Positions 5,980 to 6,283 of a DNA stretch of 6,283 nucleotides are shown piece after piece. How positions within the stretch are numbered: position 1 is the stretch's first letter; each line of letters starts with the position of its first letter. The notes beneath the pieces are model-generated. The model did not search any database. It was given only the letters and a program-made list of their open reading frames with translations, and was not told where the DNA came from. The position numbers and the translations under genes were made by a program. Origin of the DNA: JAAFHS01 sp043751715 (lineage in GTDB: Bacteria; Pseudomonadota; Alphaproteobacteria; Rhodobacterales; Rhodobacteraceae); contig JAYUZO010000269.1 of the NCBI GenBank assembly GCA_043751715.1, positions 1 through 6,283 on the forward strand. The letters run 5' to 3'.

Positions 5980-6018
5980 ACGGCGAAGGGCGAGACGCCG
6001 AAACTGGGGCAGAATTGA
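5914..6018 (+). pseudogene. Candidate toxin 3'-end remnant, copy 2
   Basis: An open frame of 34 codons after an in-frame TGA at 5911. It reads YKNDLAKAGS, then GLVDVEMRGK, then MMTAKGETPKLGQN. AGSGLV and EMRGKMM are identical to copy 1, while the last 10-12 residues differ completely. The TGA (6016-6018) shares its last base with the ATG of the next gene (TGATG). A diverged extreme tail after a conserved block could mean recombination between related toxin tails, or ordinary drift. No toxin body lies upstream, only the preceding immunity gene. Confidence 0.5.
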
Positions 6019-6283
6019 TGGCGCATATTTTCCAAGAGATTATTGGCGATGGTTTTATTCCGAAAGTGACGGTGCTCGACGATGATCGCAAGGCAGAGCG
6101 ATTGGCTTTCTCACGCGCGCATCAAGGTAAAGGCATGCTGGGCGGTGTTCGGTTCCCGCCCGAGCTCGTACCGCGCCGCTTTGTGATCGAAGGCAAGCGG
6201 ATGCCAGCGCGTGGGGTCTTTGAATGTGTCGTGGCACTTGCCGTCGATGACCGATTTGTTGATGCCGTTGAGGCGTTGACGCC
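6018..6283 (+). CDS. Putative second immunity protein, N-terminal part (partial)
   Basis: 88 codons are visible before the right edge. The protein begins MAHIFQEIIGDGFIPKVTVL and shows FPPELVPRRF (46-55) and VDDRFVDAVEALT (76-88). The latter has the same pattern as VSKTFKDLVEAWDP in the upstream immunity gene (FxDxVEAxxP, the final proline resting on the two bases cc at the edge), so it may be a divergent Imm11/DUF1629 relative. The rest does not align obviously. The start at 6018 overlaps the preceding remnant's stop by one base; GGGG lies 8 nt upstream. The position, in the same cassette slot as the first immunity gene, is the main argument for its role. It could also be an unrelated immunity family. 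Confidence 0.55.
   Translation, partial: MAHIFQEIIGDGFIPKVTVLDDDRKAERLAFSRAHQGKGMLGGVRFPPELVPRRFVIEGKRMPARGVFECVVALAVDDRFVDAVEALT

Noticed and set aside
1..6283. tRNA, rRNA, CRISPR array or transposase genes
   Set aside because: No tRNA T-loop pattern, no regularly spaced identical repeats and no transposase-like frame were seen. The only direct repeat is the two-copy cassette block.

Overview
The window reads as chromosomal DNA of an alphaproteobacterium of the Rhodobacteraceae/roseobacter type. I base this on high G+C, on proteins that look like Rhodobacterales versions of known families (a YpfJ-type zinc peptidase beginning MQWRGRRGSNNIEDRR, a type-2 Dgt with HSSAFRRLKHKTQVF, a compact DsbB), and on tight packing with many divergent and convergent pairs. 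This is recognition from memory; no search was run.

Left and middle (1-5081) are housekeeping genes. They are the 5' end of a ypfJ-like membrane peptidase (minus, cut by the window edge), a DsbB-type thiol oxidase (plus), a dGTPase-like HD hydrolase dgt (minus), the A-type Fe-S carrier erpA (plus), an unrecognised 240-aa protein with a GSGPN Rossmann-like start (plus), a four-helix membrane protein with a degenerate M23-like domain (minus), and exonuclease III xthA (plus). A clear intrinsic terminator follows erpA, and a double hairpin lies between the convergent dsbB and dgt. A sigma70-like promoter (TTGTTA-17-TATATT) sits in front of erpA. No operon longer than one gene is evident here.

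Right end (5082-6283) is different in character. A 28-nt perfect palindrome overlaps the xthA stop codon. Beyond it lie two successive cassettes about 700 bp apart. Each has a short open reading remnant with the shared residues AGSGLVxxEMRGKMM, whose stop codon overlaps the start codon of an immunity-type gene. The first immunity gene is complete and looks like the Imm11/DUF1629 family. The second runs off the window and shares an FxDxVEAxxP segment with the first. No full-length toxin is visible. The best reading is an orphan toxin-tail/immunity array of a polymorphic-toxin system, placed directly downstream of a core DNA-repair gene. This right end is the most interesting part of the window.
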